Translations under genes and position numbers: made by a program
From: Oscheius onirici
Taxonomy: Eukaryota > Nematoda > Chromadorea > Rhabditida > Rhabditidae
Reading direction: 5' to 3'
NCBI GenBank assembly: GCA_932521025.1
Contig: OW051469.1
Coordinates: forward strand, 7,886,398-7,950,397
Length of the DNA stretch: 64,000 nt
Notes under the pieces: generated by a model
What the model saw: the letters and a program-made list of their open reading frames with translations, nothing else
The model's database searches: none
Told to the model about the DNA's origin: nothing
In this document: positions 63,488 to 64,000 of the stretch, piece after piece
Layout of the letters: each line of letters starts with the position of its first letter
Position numbering within the stretch: position 1 is the first letter of the stretch

Positions 63488-64000
63488 TTATGGGCTCTGG
63501 TCCACAACGTGAACTTCAGAGATTGCTTCAGTGAGCGGATCCACAAAATCCTCTCCCGCTTCGAAGATGATCTTGTTGTCATTGATTTCCTTAGTTGGAG
63601 AGGCTTCTTTAGCTTCTGTAGCCTCGGCTACCAGATCGTTGAGATTTTGACACGACTCGGGAGAATGAGGCTCGACTCTGATTCCGACGGCGGATAGGAC
63701 TTCTGTTAATTTTCGGGAGTAGTCCAAGTGTCCTTTCACCTGAAACATTGGATTGGGACTGGATCAGAGAGACAGAACTTACAATATGGGTCAGGTTGTA
63801 GTTGTAGATCTTTTTCGTATGTTTCGTCCCAATCGGACTCGTTCCAGCCACAGAAATCTGTGCTGACATTGTTCGGTAGACGAATCTCAGAAGCCAATCA
63901 GTCTCACAGTAGCCATTGATAATCCTTCCTCCGACAACACTGGCTAGCGTTGCCCATTGCTTCGACGAAGCAGTTACAGGTGCCCCGAGAAGAACGACAT
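63488..64000 (-). CDS. TMCO4-like (DUF726) alpha/beta-hydrolase, 3' part
   Basis: The last two exons (from the window edge to 63783, and 63739-63488) encode the C-terminal 156 residues. VVLLGAPVTASSKQWATLAS, VVGGRIINGYCETDWLLRFV, YRTMSAQISVAGTSPI and VKGHLDYSRKLTEVLSAVGI are the conserved blocks of TMCO4/DUF726 proteins. The family are multi-pass or membrane-linked alpha/beta-hydrolase-fold proteins of unsettled function. The conserved GHLDY after the core holds a possible catalytic His. The tail is acidic. The 5' part lies outside the window. Confidence 0.87.

Overview
The window is eukaryotic DNA from a nematode, most likely a rhabditid. Genes are split by many short GT-AG introns, often 38-55 bp, with T-rich 'tttcag' acceptors. 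Several start codons lie 0-5 bases after such an acceptor, as at SL trans-splice sites. The gene set is nematode-like: a synaptotagmin-1 (snt-1) with an alternative C2B exon pair, a U2A' protein (mog-2), ASPM-1, a beta-type insulin-like peptide, an Sre-like chemoreceptor, F-box proteins, a GT92 glycosyltransferase, an FR47/GLYAT-like acyltransferase and a TIL-domain secreted protein. I do not name the species.

Layout. 0-2.6 kb: METTL24-like methyltransferase (+), then an unplaced exon (-). 2.6-18.7 kb: gene-poor, holding an insulin-like gene (-, 9.4-9.8 kb). 18.7-24.7 kb: a short F-box-like gene, an FR47 acyltransferase, a small secreted peptide, a long fold-back repeat, and a frame-broken F-box gene. 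24.9-26.1 kb: protein tyrosine phosphatase (-). 27.0-36.1 kb: TMEM222, mog-2 and aspm-1, all on +, close together and possibly an operon. 36.1-40.5 kb: nested mobile elements. A 5'-truncated RTE retrotransposon sits in one arm of a fold-back element and has a 14-bp target duplication. Next to it is a hAT remnant with a BED finger. 40.7-44.3 kb: snt-1 (-), with a hAT-type MITE between its two alternative exons. 47.9-50.2 kb: Sre-like receptor (-). 52.1-54.4 kb: MFSD8-like transporter (-). 57.9-58.7 kb: four-TM protein (-). 59.2-60.7 kb: GT92 (+). 61.3-63.4 kb: tandem TIL genes (+), the second decayed. 63.5-64.0 kb: 3' end of a TMCO4-like gene (-).

The genes do not form one pathway. ASPM-1 (spindle poles) and U2A' (splicing) are housekeeping or germline functions. 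Synaptotagmin, insulin and the receptor belong to the nervous system. F-box, TIL, FR47 and PTP genes come from families that expand in nematodes.

Exons were joined by hand, by requiring GT/AG ends and phase continuity. For every multi-exon gene called intact, the exon lengths sum to a multiple of three. Family names come from recognised motifs; no database search was run.
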